Assembly (NCBI RefSeq): GCF_013343235.1
Contig: NZ_CP040094.1
Coordinates: 5,513,001 to 5,577,000, forward strand
Source of the DNA: Nostoc sp. TCL240-02
Lineage (GTDB): Bacteria; Cyanobacteriota; Cyanobacteriia; Cyanobacteriales; Nostocaceae
DNA: 64,000 nt
Reading direction: 5' to 3'
The translations under genes and the position numbers were made by a program. A model generated the notes under the pieces. It saw only the letters and a program-made list of their open reading frames with translations. It was not told where the DNA came from and did no database searches. This document shows, one piece after another, positions 56,592 to 64,000 of the stretch. The stretch's first letter is position 1. Each line of letters starts with the position of its first letter.

Positions 56592-56986
56592 CTAAGGGAA
56601 CCCATCCTAGTTACTTTAAGGTTTTAACTTTAGTCAGATATACTACTAGTATTACAAATATTTTGCTTACTTGGTAACTTAGATGAATGTTAGTAATATA
56701 TATTACTTAGTATTTATCTGATTATACTCAGCTTAACATATTACTAACTTAAAATAATGTTAGCAATTTGATAAAATGTTTAAAATTAAGCCCTATGGTA
56801 CTTTAAATTGCTTCCTGATGTGAAGTTAACGCAAATTATACAAGGTCTTTAGCTTCATTAGTGCTGATACTTCGCATACCATGCGGATAGTCTCTGTTAC
56901 AGAATATTTAAAGTTTTGCAAAATATATTCTGTCAATGTACTCTGGCGTACATGATTAAGATGTGCTATTGCCATGAGGAACGAGG
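56592..56986. promoter_or_regulatory. Divergent promoter region with a perfect 16-bp palindrome
   Basis: This 395-bp AT-rich gap separates the divergent kinase and Pvc16-like genes. AGTAATAT|ATATTACT at 56692-56707 is a perfect palindrome, and variants of TTAGTAA/TTACTAA recur nearby (56735-56770). It could be an operator. No -35/-10 pair is convincing. Confidence 0.35.
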
Positions 56987-58264
56987 ATGAGTAATGTACT
57001 CTCTATAGCCGCCGTGACAGCAGTACTAAAAGTCTTGCTGGAAAATGGCTTAGTCAGCGATCCGATCGCTACTAGTGTTGGTGATGTGATTGTAACTGCC
57101 CTACCGCCCGATCGAATTTCAGTTGAAGCTGACGAGCGGGCTCAAATTAATCTGTTTCTTTATCAAGTAACACAGAACCGCAATGTCGATTGGGTATCTC
57201 AGGAATTTCGGAGCAGGCATTCACGTATAAATGGAAACACATCCTCTCAGAGCCCACCACTAGCTCTTGACCTCCATTACTTACTAACAGCGTATGGAGC
57301 CAAGGATTTTCAGGCGGAGCTTTTATTGGGCTATGCAATGCATTTATTACACAAAACACCAGCCATCACATCGGATATTATTGAGAATACTCTGATAAAT
57401 GCCTCTACAACCAATACCTCAAGTGCTTTTTCGCAAGCTGTAGCAAGTGTATCTGTACCTGATTTAGCTGAACAAATTGGTCAGATTAAACTGACTCCAG
57501 AGTTTTTTAACATGGAAGAAACTTCTAAATTATGGTCTGCGTTGCAAACACACTATCGACCTTCAGCTACCTATTTGGCATCAATGGTATTGATTGAGAG
57601 TAGCAAACCTGAAAATTCTGAAGGTTTCTATATAATGCCCTTGTCTCAACCGACTATAGAGCAAGTTATGGCTCCGGCAAAGACTGATCAAACGATTGTT
57701 ACGGGCACAACATTAGTAATTCGTGGTAAACGTTTACGCGGTGAGATTACCCGAATCCGTTTGAGTAATACGGAAAGTTTGATCGTACCTCATGATGTTA
57801 AAGAAACCCAAATCAGCCTGTTAATCCCATCAGATTTATCCGCAAGTGTACAAGGTATCCAAGTTGTCCATCTTACAATGGGCAATGGAGGGCAAAAAGA
57901 TTATGTCGTTGAATCAAACGTTGCGGCTTTTGTCCTGCATCCAACAATTACAGCATTCGTTGCTCAAGTGGAAAATAGCGGCGACAATTTACGCACAGCA
58001 GAAATTACCGTTAAATTCCAGCCCAAAGTTGGTAAGATACAACGAGTAGTTTTGTTACTCAATGAGGCATCAGGTAAGAGTCCGGCAGCTTACTCTTTCT
58101 TAGTTGCACCACGCACTGAAGACACCGATGCAATTACTATTCCTGTGAAAAATGTAAAGCCAGGGACTTATATTGTTCGGGTGCAAGTAGATGGGGCAGA
58201 AAGCCCACTGCACAAGAAAAATCAGTCTGGAGCTTATGATTCGCCACAGGTGACAATCTTATGA
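56987..58264 (+). CDS. DUF4255 (Pvc16 N-terminal domain) protein of a contractile injection system
   Basis: A 425-residue protein. The first 180 residues match DUF4255/Pvc16: LKVLLENGLVSD, EADERAQINLFLYQVTQNRNVDW, then ALDLHYLLTAYGAKDFQAELLLGYAMHLL. In Photorhabdus virulence cassettes and related phage-tail-like machines this is the tube/sheath terminator (cap) protein. After about residue 235 come beta-rich Ig/IPT-like domains (LVIRGKRLRGEITRIRL), usual in cyanobacterial versions. ATGA overlap with the next gene indicates translational coupling. Confidence 0.85.
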   Translation: MSNVLSIAAVTAVLKVLLENGLVSDPIATSVGDVIVTALPPDRISVEADERAQINLFLYQVTQNRNVDWVSQEFRSRHSRINGNTSSQSPPLALDLHYLLTAYGAKDFQAELLLGYAMHLLHKTPAITSDIIENTLINASTTNTSSAFSQAVASVSVPDLAEQIGQIKLTPEFFNMEETSKLWSALQTHYRPSATYLASMVLIESSKPENSEGFYIMPLSQPTIEQVMAPAKTDQTIVTGTTLVIRGKRLRGEITRIRLSNTESLIVPHDVKETQISLLIPSDLSASVQGIQVVHLTMGNGGQKDYVVESNVAAFVLHPTITAFVAQVENSGDNLRTAEITVKFQPKVGKIQRVVLLLNEASGKSPAAYSFLVAPRTEDTDAITIPVKNVKPGTYIVRVQVDGAESPLHKKNQSGAYDSPQVTIL

Positions 58265-60249
58265 ATGCTACAACAAATCGCAATTGGGATGAGGCAAACT
58301 ACCGCTATCTATCAGCAGCCCTTGCCGTGGTGCGTGGAATTTTAGAAAATCATACGGCAAAAGAGCAAAATCAATTTGTAGAGAAAAACCAAGAGCATTT
58401 ACAGCAAGTGCTACAGGAAGCGGCTGCTGCAATGCCTGCGCCATCGGCATTGGAAAGAATATGTAAAATATTTAGCCTCTCATCCTTTGAATGTGATTTG
58501 TTGCTGTTGTGTGCAGGTATGGAATTGAATGGAGATTTTGCTAAATTGTGTGCCATAACGCACGGAGATTTACAACGAGCTTACCCAACTTTAAGTTTAG
58601 CTCTGTCTGCTTTACCTAAAGTCCACTGGGATGCGATCGCTCCAAATGCTCCCCTACGTCATTGGCGGTTAATTCAAATTGGTGATGGTCATGCCTTGAC
58701 TCTCAGTCCCGTCAGAATTGACGAACGAATTTTACATTATCTCACGGGCATTCAATATCTTGACGAACGATTAGCTGGCATCATTGAACCATTACAAGAG
58801 GTTAGTGATTTAGTTCCCTCGCACCAAGATTTAGCAGAACGAGTTGCAGCCGTTTGGTCACAAGCTGACAAAGTTAATAGCTTACCAATTATCCAACTAT
58901 GTAGTAGCGAAACTACTAGCAAACGCGCCATTGCCGCGACCATTTGTCAACTCCAGGGTTTAAGTTTGTGGGTAATGCCTGCACAACTGATTCCCTTAGC
59001 ACCTAGCGAGTTAGATAATCTCATTCGCCTGTGGACTCGCGAGACGATTTTAAGTAAGTGTGCGTTACTCATAGACTGCAACGAACTAGATAATAATGAT
59101 ATGGCGCGGCTGAATGCGATTGCACGTTTTATCGAACGCACAAAAGGCTTTTTAATAGTTACAAGTCGGGAACGCATTGGGCTAGGACAACGTCTGGTAG
59201 TTAATTTTGACGTACATCAACCAACTAGCAAAGAACAAGGCACAGTTTGGCAAGATGCCCTAGGTTCAATGGCATCACAAATGAACGGGCAAGTTAAAAC
59301 CCTAGTGGAGCAGTTTAACCTCAGTGCCGCAACCATCCGCGCTGCTTGTGCAGAAGCCGCAGGACAGTTAGCCCAAAAACCAGACAACGATATCACTAGC
59401 ATTTTATGGGATGCCTGCCGTGTGCAAGCACGTCCGCGTTTGGATGAACTTGCCCAACGGATTGAGCCATCTGGTGATTGGGAAGATTTGGTATTGCCAG
59501 AGGCACAGAAACAAGTTCTCCGAGAAATTGCGGCTCATGTGCGTCAACGCAGTACTGTATATAACAATTGGGGTTTTGGTGGCAAGAGTGCTAGGGGATT
59601 GGGAATCAGCGCCTTATTTGCAGGTGCTAGCGGCACTGGTAAAACCTTGGGGGCAGAAGTGCTAGCTCAGAAATTGCGCCTCGACTTATATCGCATCGAT
59701 TTATCATCGGTAGTTAGCAAATATATTGGGGAAACAGAGAAGAATTTGCGCCGGGTATTTGATGCTGCTGAACAAGGTGGGGTGATTTTGTTATTTGATG
59801 AAGCTGATGCTTTATTTGGCAAACGTAGTGAAGTTAAAGATGCGCGCGATCGCTATGCCAATATTGAAGTTAGCTACCTGTTGCAACGGATGGAAAGCTA
59901 TCCAGGTTTAGCAGTCCTAACTACTAACTTGAAAAGTGCAATTGATACAGCCTTTCTGCGCCGGATTCGCTTCGTGGTGCAATTCCCCTTCCCCGATACA
60001 ACACAACGAGCCGAGATTTGGCGGCGCGTCTTTCCCGCCGACACCCCAACCGCAGATTTAGATGCTCTGCAACTAGCACGGCTAAATGTCGCTGGGGGTA
60101 ATATTCGTAACATAGCCTTAAATGCAGCTTTCCTCGCTGCTGATGCTGGGGAAGCAGTACAGATGAAACACGTATTGCGGGCTGCTCAGACGGAATATAG
60201 CAAGTTAGAGAAACCTTTAACTGATGCGGAAGTTGGGGGGTGGATGTGA
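58261..60249 (+). CDS. AAA+ ATPase, Pvc15-like
   Basis: A 662-residue protein. The C-terminal AAA module is complete: Walker A AGASGTGKT (about residues 459-467), Walker B VILLFDEADALFG, sensor/arginine region AVLTTNLKSAIDTAFLRRIRF. The N-terminal 400 residues (LSSFECDLLLLCAGMELNG) form the long helical region found in Pvc15-type ATPases, with a second degenerate NTPase-like part. In contractile injection systems this ATPase helps assembly or effector loading. Start overlaps the previous stop by four bases. No other structural gene (sheath, tube, baseplate) is in the window, so this is a detached module. Confidence 0.87.
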   Translation: MNATTNRNWDEANYRYLSAALAVVRGILENHTAKEQNQFVEKNQEHLQQVLQEAAAAMPAPSALERICKIFSLSSFECDLLLLCAGMELNGDFAKLCAITHGDLQRAYPTLSLALSALPKVHWDAIAPNAPLRHWRLIQIGDGHALTLSPVRIDERILHYLTGIQYLDERLAGIIEPLQEVSDLVPSHQDLAERVAAVWSQADKVNSLPIIQLCSSETTSKRAIAATICQLQGLSLWVMPAQLIPLAPSELDNLIRLWTRETILSKCALLIDCNELDNNDMARLNAIARFIERTKGFLIVTSRERIGLGQRLVVNFDVHQPTSKEQGTVWQDALGSMASQMNGQVKTLVEQFNLSAATIRAACAEAAGQLAQKPDNDITSILWDACRVQARPRLDELAQRIEPSGDWEDLVLPEAQKQVLREIAAHVRQRSTVYNNWGFGGKSARGLGISALFAGASGTGKTLGAEVLAQKLRLDLYRIDLSSVVSKYIGETEKNLRRVFDAAEQGGVILLFDEADALFGKRSEVKDARDRYANIEVSYLLQRMESYPGLAVLTTNLKSAIDTAFLRRIRFVVQFPFPDTTQRAEIWRRVFPADTPTADLDALQLARLNVAGGNIRNIALNAAFLAADAGEAVQMKHVLRAAQTEYSKLEKPLTDAEVGGWM

Positions 60250-60349
60250 GGGGGCAGGGGGCAGAAACTCTTTATAATATTTGATATTATCAGTGATTGC
60301 TGGGTTTTGTAACTCACCTCAGTGAAGAGTTTTAGTCAGTGTGATTGGT

Positions 60350-61153
60350 TCACGTTAAAACAACTTGAAGCGGTGCTTGCCGATCTAAATGCAACCGGGA
60401 GTGAGCATTACCGCTATTAATGGCAATTTCTACCCAGCCGTGACTGCCAACTAAAGCTAGTATCTCTCCTACCTTGACATCACTGTAAGTTTCACAGCCT
60501 GGTATACTCAACCCTGTAGTTTGCACATACCAAGTTCTGCCTTGTACATAACTCGCTGGAATGTTGCTCACTAAGTTGCCAAAGTAGTCAATATATTGAA
60601 TCCAACCCACTACACCACTGCTTGTCTGCTTGCACTCGCCTATATCCAGTTTGACCAAACTTGCTGGGTCAATTTCTTGTCCTAGTTGTTTGAGAGAGAC
60701 ACCACTAGCAAGACTAGCTCCCACTGGTGCAAAAATATCTCTACCGTGAAAAGTGTTGCTTGGTTGAGGAGTTCGCCAATAGTTAAGATTTGTAAGTTCC
60801 ACGGCTGCGATCGCAGGGCTTTGACTAAGTACCCCGCTAAAGATACCATTATCTGGGCCGACTAGAAACCCTTGAGCAAATTCTACTGCGATCGCTCGTC
60901 GCTTGCTTCCCACTCCTGGATCTACTACTGCCAAATGCACGGTCTCAACGGGAAAATAGGGATAAGCATTCATCAGGCAAAACCTGGCTGCGGCGATGTC
61001 TTGTGGTGGAATTTGGTGCGTTAAGTCTATCACCCTCAGCCTGGGGTTGGCTTGGGCTATGACTCCCTTCATTACGCCTATATAAATATCGCGATCGCCA
61101 AAATCGCTTAAAAAAGTTATGAGTCGTTGTTGCGTTATCTGCTTCTCAGACAT
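60350..61153 (-). CDS. SAM hydrolase / hydroxide adenosyltransferase (DUF62 family)
   Basis: A 267-residue protein of the family that includes fluorinase and chlorinase, whose common members split S-adenosylmethionine with water to adenosine and methionine. The conserved triad is visible: Asp and Arg in VVDPGVGSKRRAIAVEF, and His in TFHGRDIFAPVGASLASG. The start ITFLSDFGDRDIYIGVMKG is typical, as is VGPDNGIFS. It lacks the extra loop that marks the halogenases as far as I can see. The gene is convergent with the AAA gene, with about 100 bp between. Confidence 0.88.
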   Translation of the reverse strand: MSEKQITQQRLITFLSDFGDRDIYIGVMKGVIAQANPRLRVIDLTHQIPPQDIAAARFCLMNAYPYFPVETVHLAVVDPGVGSKRRAIAVEFAQGFLVGPDNGIFSGVLSQSPAIAAVELTNLNYWRTPQPSNTFHGRDIFAPVGASLASGVSLKQLGQEIDPASLVKLDIGECKQTSSGVVGWIQYIDYFGNLVSNIPASYVQGRTWYVQTTGLSIPGCETYSDVKVGEILALVGSHGWVEIAINSGNAHSRLHLDRQAPLQVVLT

Positions 61154-61264
61154 ATTTTTGTTAAAATCTACATTAAGTCCGAATATTCTGTAGCAACAGC
61201 TACAAAATATGTGTTATGTTAGCAATAGAAGACATAAAGCAAAAAATTAAAGAAGGTAATCACT

Positions 61265-61420
61265 ATGAATCAAGGTAGACTACAAAGTTCAAGGAAAGCA
61301 CAAGAAGCCCACAGAGAGAATATTCAAAAAAGCCTAGAGCATCGCTTGCAAGTAGCCAGAGCAAAGGGTGACGAACAACTGATTCGTCAACTTGAAGCTG
61401 AAATGAGATATTCCAGCTAA
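61265..61420 (+). CDS. Small 51-residue charged helical protein
   Basis: This short ORF begins with ATG and has AGAAGG eight bases upstream (61251-61256). It encodes MNQGRLQSSRKAQEAHRENI and on to LIRQLEAEMRYSS: basic N-terminus, strongly helical and charged throughout, no membrane part. A strong terminator follows 32 bases after its stop, so it is a self-contained transcription unit. I do not know its function, though the sequence looks like a conserved cyanobacterial small protein. It could bind nucleic acid or another protein through the helix. Confidence 0.7.
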   Translation: MNQGRLQSSRKAQEAHRENIQKSLEHRLQVARAKGDEQLIRQLEAEMRYSS

Positions 61421-61452
61421 ATCAGGTTTTCATTGTTCTTAGTTTGTTGTGT

Positions 61453-61476
61453 AACCCGCTACGGCGGGTTTTTTTT
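61453..61476 (+). terminator. Rho-independent terminator of the 51-residue gene
   Basis: AACCCGC and GCGGGTT pair around loop TACG and are followed by an uninterrupted T run. It is the best intrinsic terminator in the window. Confidence 0.88.
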
Positions 61477-61561
61477 GTTTTTAGGGGGTTTGCTCTCTAT
61501 GGTAATTGCGCTCTTAGGGCAATACGCTTGGGTTAAGAAAAATTGTAGGTTTGTCATACCA

Positions 61562-62005
61562 CTACTGCAAACGCAAAGTGTAATGATAAAACTCTTCATT
61601 CTTAACGTAACCTCGCGTTTCATAGAGTTTTTGCGCGGTTATATTAGAAGTTTGAGTAGATAAAGTTATTCGAATGGCTCCACTTTCTTTGGCGTATTCT
61701 TCCGCAACACTCATCAATAACTTTGCAATTCCCCTACCGCGATGCGACTCTTCTACATACAAATCGTTTAATATCCATACTCGTTTCATTGAGACTGAAG
61801 AAAAGCTAGGATAAAGCTGAGTAAATCCAACTAATTTCCCATTTTCATTAGCTGCAAATACTAGTGAATCATTATTGTTGAAACGTTCCTTGAGGAACTC
61901 TTTAGCAGCTTTAAGGTTTGATGTTTGATTGTAAAAAATACGATATCTATCAAATAGTACTGAAACACTTTCAAGATGATTAATATTAGCTAAGAAAATT
62001 TCCAT
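61562..62005 (-). CDS. GNAT-family N-acetyltransferase
   Basis: A 147-residue acetyl-CoA-dependent transferase. The acetyl-CoA-binding motif A is VEESHRGRGIAKLLMSVAEE, followed by motif B ITLSTQTSNITAQKLYETRGY. The N-terminal acceptor part (LESVSVLFDRYRIFY) matches small-molecule or protein N-acetylating members. The substrate is not predictable. The gene lies 61 bp downstream of aspS on the same strand and could be transcribed with it. Confidence 0.88.
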   Translation of the reverse strand: MEIFLANINHLESVSVLFDRYRIFYNQTSNLKAAKEFLKERFNNNDSLVFAANENGKLVGFTQLYPSFSSVSMKRVWILNDLYVEESHRGRGIAKLLMSVAEEYAKESGAIRITLSTQTSNITAQKLYETRGYVKNEEFYHYTLRLQ

Positions 62006-62066
62006 TGAGTATCCTCAAAGTAATTGGTGGGCATTGCCCACCTTACTTAGATAATTATTTAGTTCA

Positions 62067-63854
62067 CTAAGACTTTGGTTTATAAGTCGAAGCAACGTGT
62101 AATTCTTTCAACTGTTTAGCATCTACACTCGAAGGTGCATCTGTTAACAAACAACGCGCTTGTTGTGTCTTCGGAAAAGCAATGACATCTCGAATGGATT
62201 CTTCGCCAGCTAGCAACATTACCAAACGATCTAAACCGTAGGCGATGCCCCCATGCGGTGGTGTACCATATTCAAATGCTTCTAAGAGAAAGCCAAATTT
62301 ACTTTGTGCTTCTTCAGGAGATAAACCAATCGCTTCAAACACCTGCTGTTGAATTTCTCGCTGATAAATCCGCAGACTTCCGCCGCCAACTTCTACGCCG
62401 TTGAGTACTAAGTCGTAGGCTTGAGCGCGTGCTGTCTTTAAGTCGCTCAAATCATCAGGATGGGGTGCTGTGAATGGGTGGTGTAGTGCTTCTAAACGCT
62501 TTTCGTCAGCATTCCACTCGAACATCGGGAAATCTGTAATCCACAGCAAGTTAATTTTTTCTGGATCGATTAAATTAAACTCTTTAGCGATCGCTTGCCG
62601 TAATCTATCTAAAGTTTTATTAACTGTAGCAGCTTCCCCTGCCCCAAACAACAATAAATGTCCAGCTTTTGCACCTGTACGGCGCAAAATTTCTTGTTTT
62701 TGTTCTTCACTTAAGTTGTCTTTAATCGCGCCAATGGTGTCAATCTCGCCATCATCCCTGACACGGATATAAGCTAAACCTTTAGCACCGGCTTCGCTGG
62801 CTTCTTTGAATAAATCACCGCCTGGTTTAATGCGGACGTTAGAAATTACATCGTTACCGTTGGGAATTGGCAAGATTTTGACGATACCACCATTAGTCAC
62901 AGTGTCCCGAAAGACTTTGAAACCTGACTCTTTGACAATATCTGAGACATCAACTAATTCTAAACCATAGCGGGTATCTGGTTTATCACTACCGTAACGT
63001 TCCATCCCTTCGGCGTAAGTGAGGCGGGGGAAAGGGCGCTGTAACTCAATACCTTTAACGGTTTTGAAGATATGGCAAACTAATTTCTCATTTAGTTCGA
63101 TAATTTCTTCTTGGGACATGAAGCTCATTTCCATGTCCAATTGGGTAAATTCTGGTTGTCTGTCGGCGCGTAAATCTTCATCACGAAAGCAACGGGCAAT
63201 CTGATAATATCTGTCTAAGCCGGATACCATCAGCAATTGTTTAAATAGCTGGGGTGATTGCGGCAAAGCATACCACTCACCAGGATTAACCCGACTGGGT
63301 AGAACATAATCCCGCGCCCCTTCTGGAGTAGAACGGGTAAGTATTGGGGTTTCGACTTCGATAAAACTTTCCAAATCTTCCAGATAACGACGCATGGCTT
63401 TGACAATTTGATGACGCAGTTGCAAATTTTGCGCCATGCGTTCGCGTCGCAAATCCAAATAACGATATTTCAGCCGCAAATCTTCCCGCACTGTCTCGGT
63501 GTCAGCTAAGGAAACTTGGAAAGGTAACTGTTTGCGGACTGCATTCAGGAGTTGAATTTTATCGGCGTAGATTTCTACCTCGCCTGTGGGGATGCGGGTA
63601 TTCAACGATTCTTCAGGACGTTGCGTTACCCTACCTGTGATTTCGACAACATATTCATTTCGCAGGGCGTTCGCCTGGTCGTAAGAATCTGGGGTGCGTT
63701 GCGGATCGCTGACGATTTGGACAGTTCCAGAGCGATCGCGTAAATCTAAAAATATCACACCACCGTGATCGCGGCGACGGTCTACCCATCCGTAAAAGGT
63801 AACTGTTTCTCCAATATGTTCTTTTCGGAGTTCGCCGCAATAATGAGTTCGCAT
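62067..63854 (-). CDS. aspS: Aspartyl-tRNA synthetase
   Basis: A 595-residue class II synthetase that charges tRNA(Asp), and in some bacteria also tRNA(Asn). The N-terminal OB-fold anticodon-binding domain ([20 protein letters not shown]) is followed by the catalytic core: motif 2 [20 protein letters not shown], the bacterial GAD insertion in the middle (about residues 290-420), and motif 3 [13 protein letters not shown] near the end. Length equals the bacterial type (E. coli 590). The start ATG at 63854 begins [10 protein letters not shown], as in homologues. All class II motifs are intact. Confidence 0.97.
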   Translation of the reverse strand: MRTHYCGELRKEHIGETVTFYGWVDRRRDHGGVIFLDLRDRSGTVQIVSDPQRTPDSYDQANALRNEYVVEITGRVTQRPEESLNTRIPTGEVEIYADKIQLLNAVRKQLPFQVSLADTETVREDLRLKYRYLDLRRERMAQNLQLRHQIVKAMRRYLEDLESFIEVETPILTRSTPEGARDYVLPSRVNPGEWYALPQSPQLFKQLLMVSGLDRYYQIARCFRDEDLRADRQPEFTQLDMEMSFMSQEEIIELNEKLVCHIFKTVKGIELQRPFPRLTYAEGMERYGSDKPDTRYGLELVDVSDIVKESGFKVFRDTVTNGGIVKILPIPNGNDVISNVRIKPGGDLFKEASEAGAKGLAYIRVRDDGEIDTIGAIKDNLSEEQKQEILRRTGAKAGHLLLFGAGEAATVNKTLDRLRQAIAKEFNLIDPEKINLLWITDFPMFEWNADEKRLEALHHPFTAPHPDDLSDLKTARAQAYDLVLNGVEVGGGSLRIYQREIQQQVFEAIGLSPEEAQSKFGFLLEAFEYGTPPHGGIAYGLDRLVMLLAGEESIRDVIAFPKTQQARCLLTDAPSSVDAKQLKELHVASTYKPKS

Positions 63855-64000
63855 AAGTGTTAATTATTGTTTCCTGGGCTAGATTGGGAAGAAAATGTCA
63901 AAGCCTTCCCATTATCTAGCATCAATAGTAATTGTAGTAGTTCTGGTGCAATAAAAAATGGAATAATCTCACACTATATATAAGTAAGAGAAGTCATAAT
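63855..64000. other. Upstream region of aspS
   Basis: The last 146 bases contain the aspS leader and presumably its promoter on the minus strand. No other gene is visible. The window ends here. Confidence 0.4.

Overview
The window looks like chromosomal DNA of a filamentous, Nostoc-type cyanobacterium. The octamer GCGATCGC (the HIP1 motif of cyanobacteria) recurs in genes and gaps, and many products belong to families typical of Nostocales: a TIR-WD40 protein, a Ser/Thr kinase with proline/glutamine-rich repeats, TVP38/TMEM64 proteins, an orphan pair of contractile-injection-system genes, and IS630, IS701 and IS1 sequences. Base composition is about 40 % G+C by eye. I saw no rRNA, tRNA or CRISPR array.

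Region 1 (1-30.9 kb) is a long, almost wholly plus-strand surface-polysaccharide cluster. After two exported proteins (74-1875) come a Wzt-type ABC ATPase, a NeuD/PglD-like acyltransferase, a 2-oxoglutarate dioxygenase coupled to an aldo/keto reductase, and a DegT-type sugar aminotransferase. Then follow some fourteen glycosyltransferases of GT2 and GT4 type, two FkbM methyltransferases, a polytopic Wzy/O-antigen-polymerase-like protein, an AsnB-type amidotransferase and a WcaF-like acetyltransferase. Many genes abut or overlap (ATGA at 4768 and 20668), which suggests long transcription units. The obvious reading is assembly of a decorated exopolysaccharide or O-antigen-like glycan. No Wzm permease or Wzx flippase lies in the window, so the export partner is elsewhere.

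Region 2 (29-44.4 kb) has been remodelled by insertion sequences. Two nearly identical IS630 copies (29033-30062 and 36314-37342) lie in opposite orientation around a 6.2-kb segment. The second copy sits inside the target duplication of an IS701-family element (34852-36310). That element in turn had split a gene with twelve 7-residue repeats (EPQKVNI) fused to a TVP38/TMEM64 membrane protein. Removing both elements restores one reading frame. Next come a 1220-residue TIR-TM-WD40(x16)-TPR protein, an intact TVP38/TMEM64 gene and a mercuric-reductase-like flavoprotein. A decayed IS1-family transposase lies at 33558-33790.

Region 3 (44.4-54.5 kb) holds a 1304-residue protein with four near-identical PA14 domains, two Calx-beta domains and a sugar-dehydrogenase-type beta-propeller. 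It is followed by a 1.5-kb AT-rich gap, a broken mgtE magnesium-transporter remnant, a small unknown protein, a short-chain dehydrogenase and a PGM1-related ATP-grasp ligase.

Region 4 (54.6-64 kb) holds a Ser/Thr kinase divergent from a DUF4255 (Pvc16-like)/AAA ATPase (Pvc15-like) pair that overlaps by 4 bp. Then come a SAM hydrolase, a 51-residue small protein with its own strong terminator, a GNAT acetyltransferase and aspartyl-tRNA synthetase.
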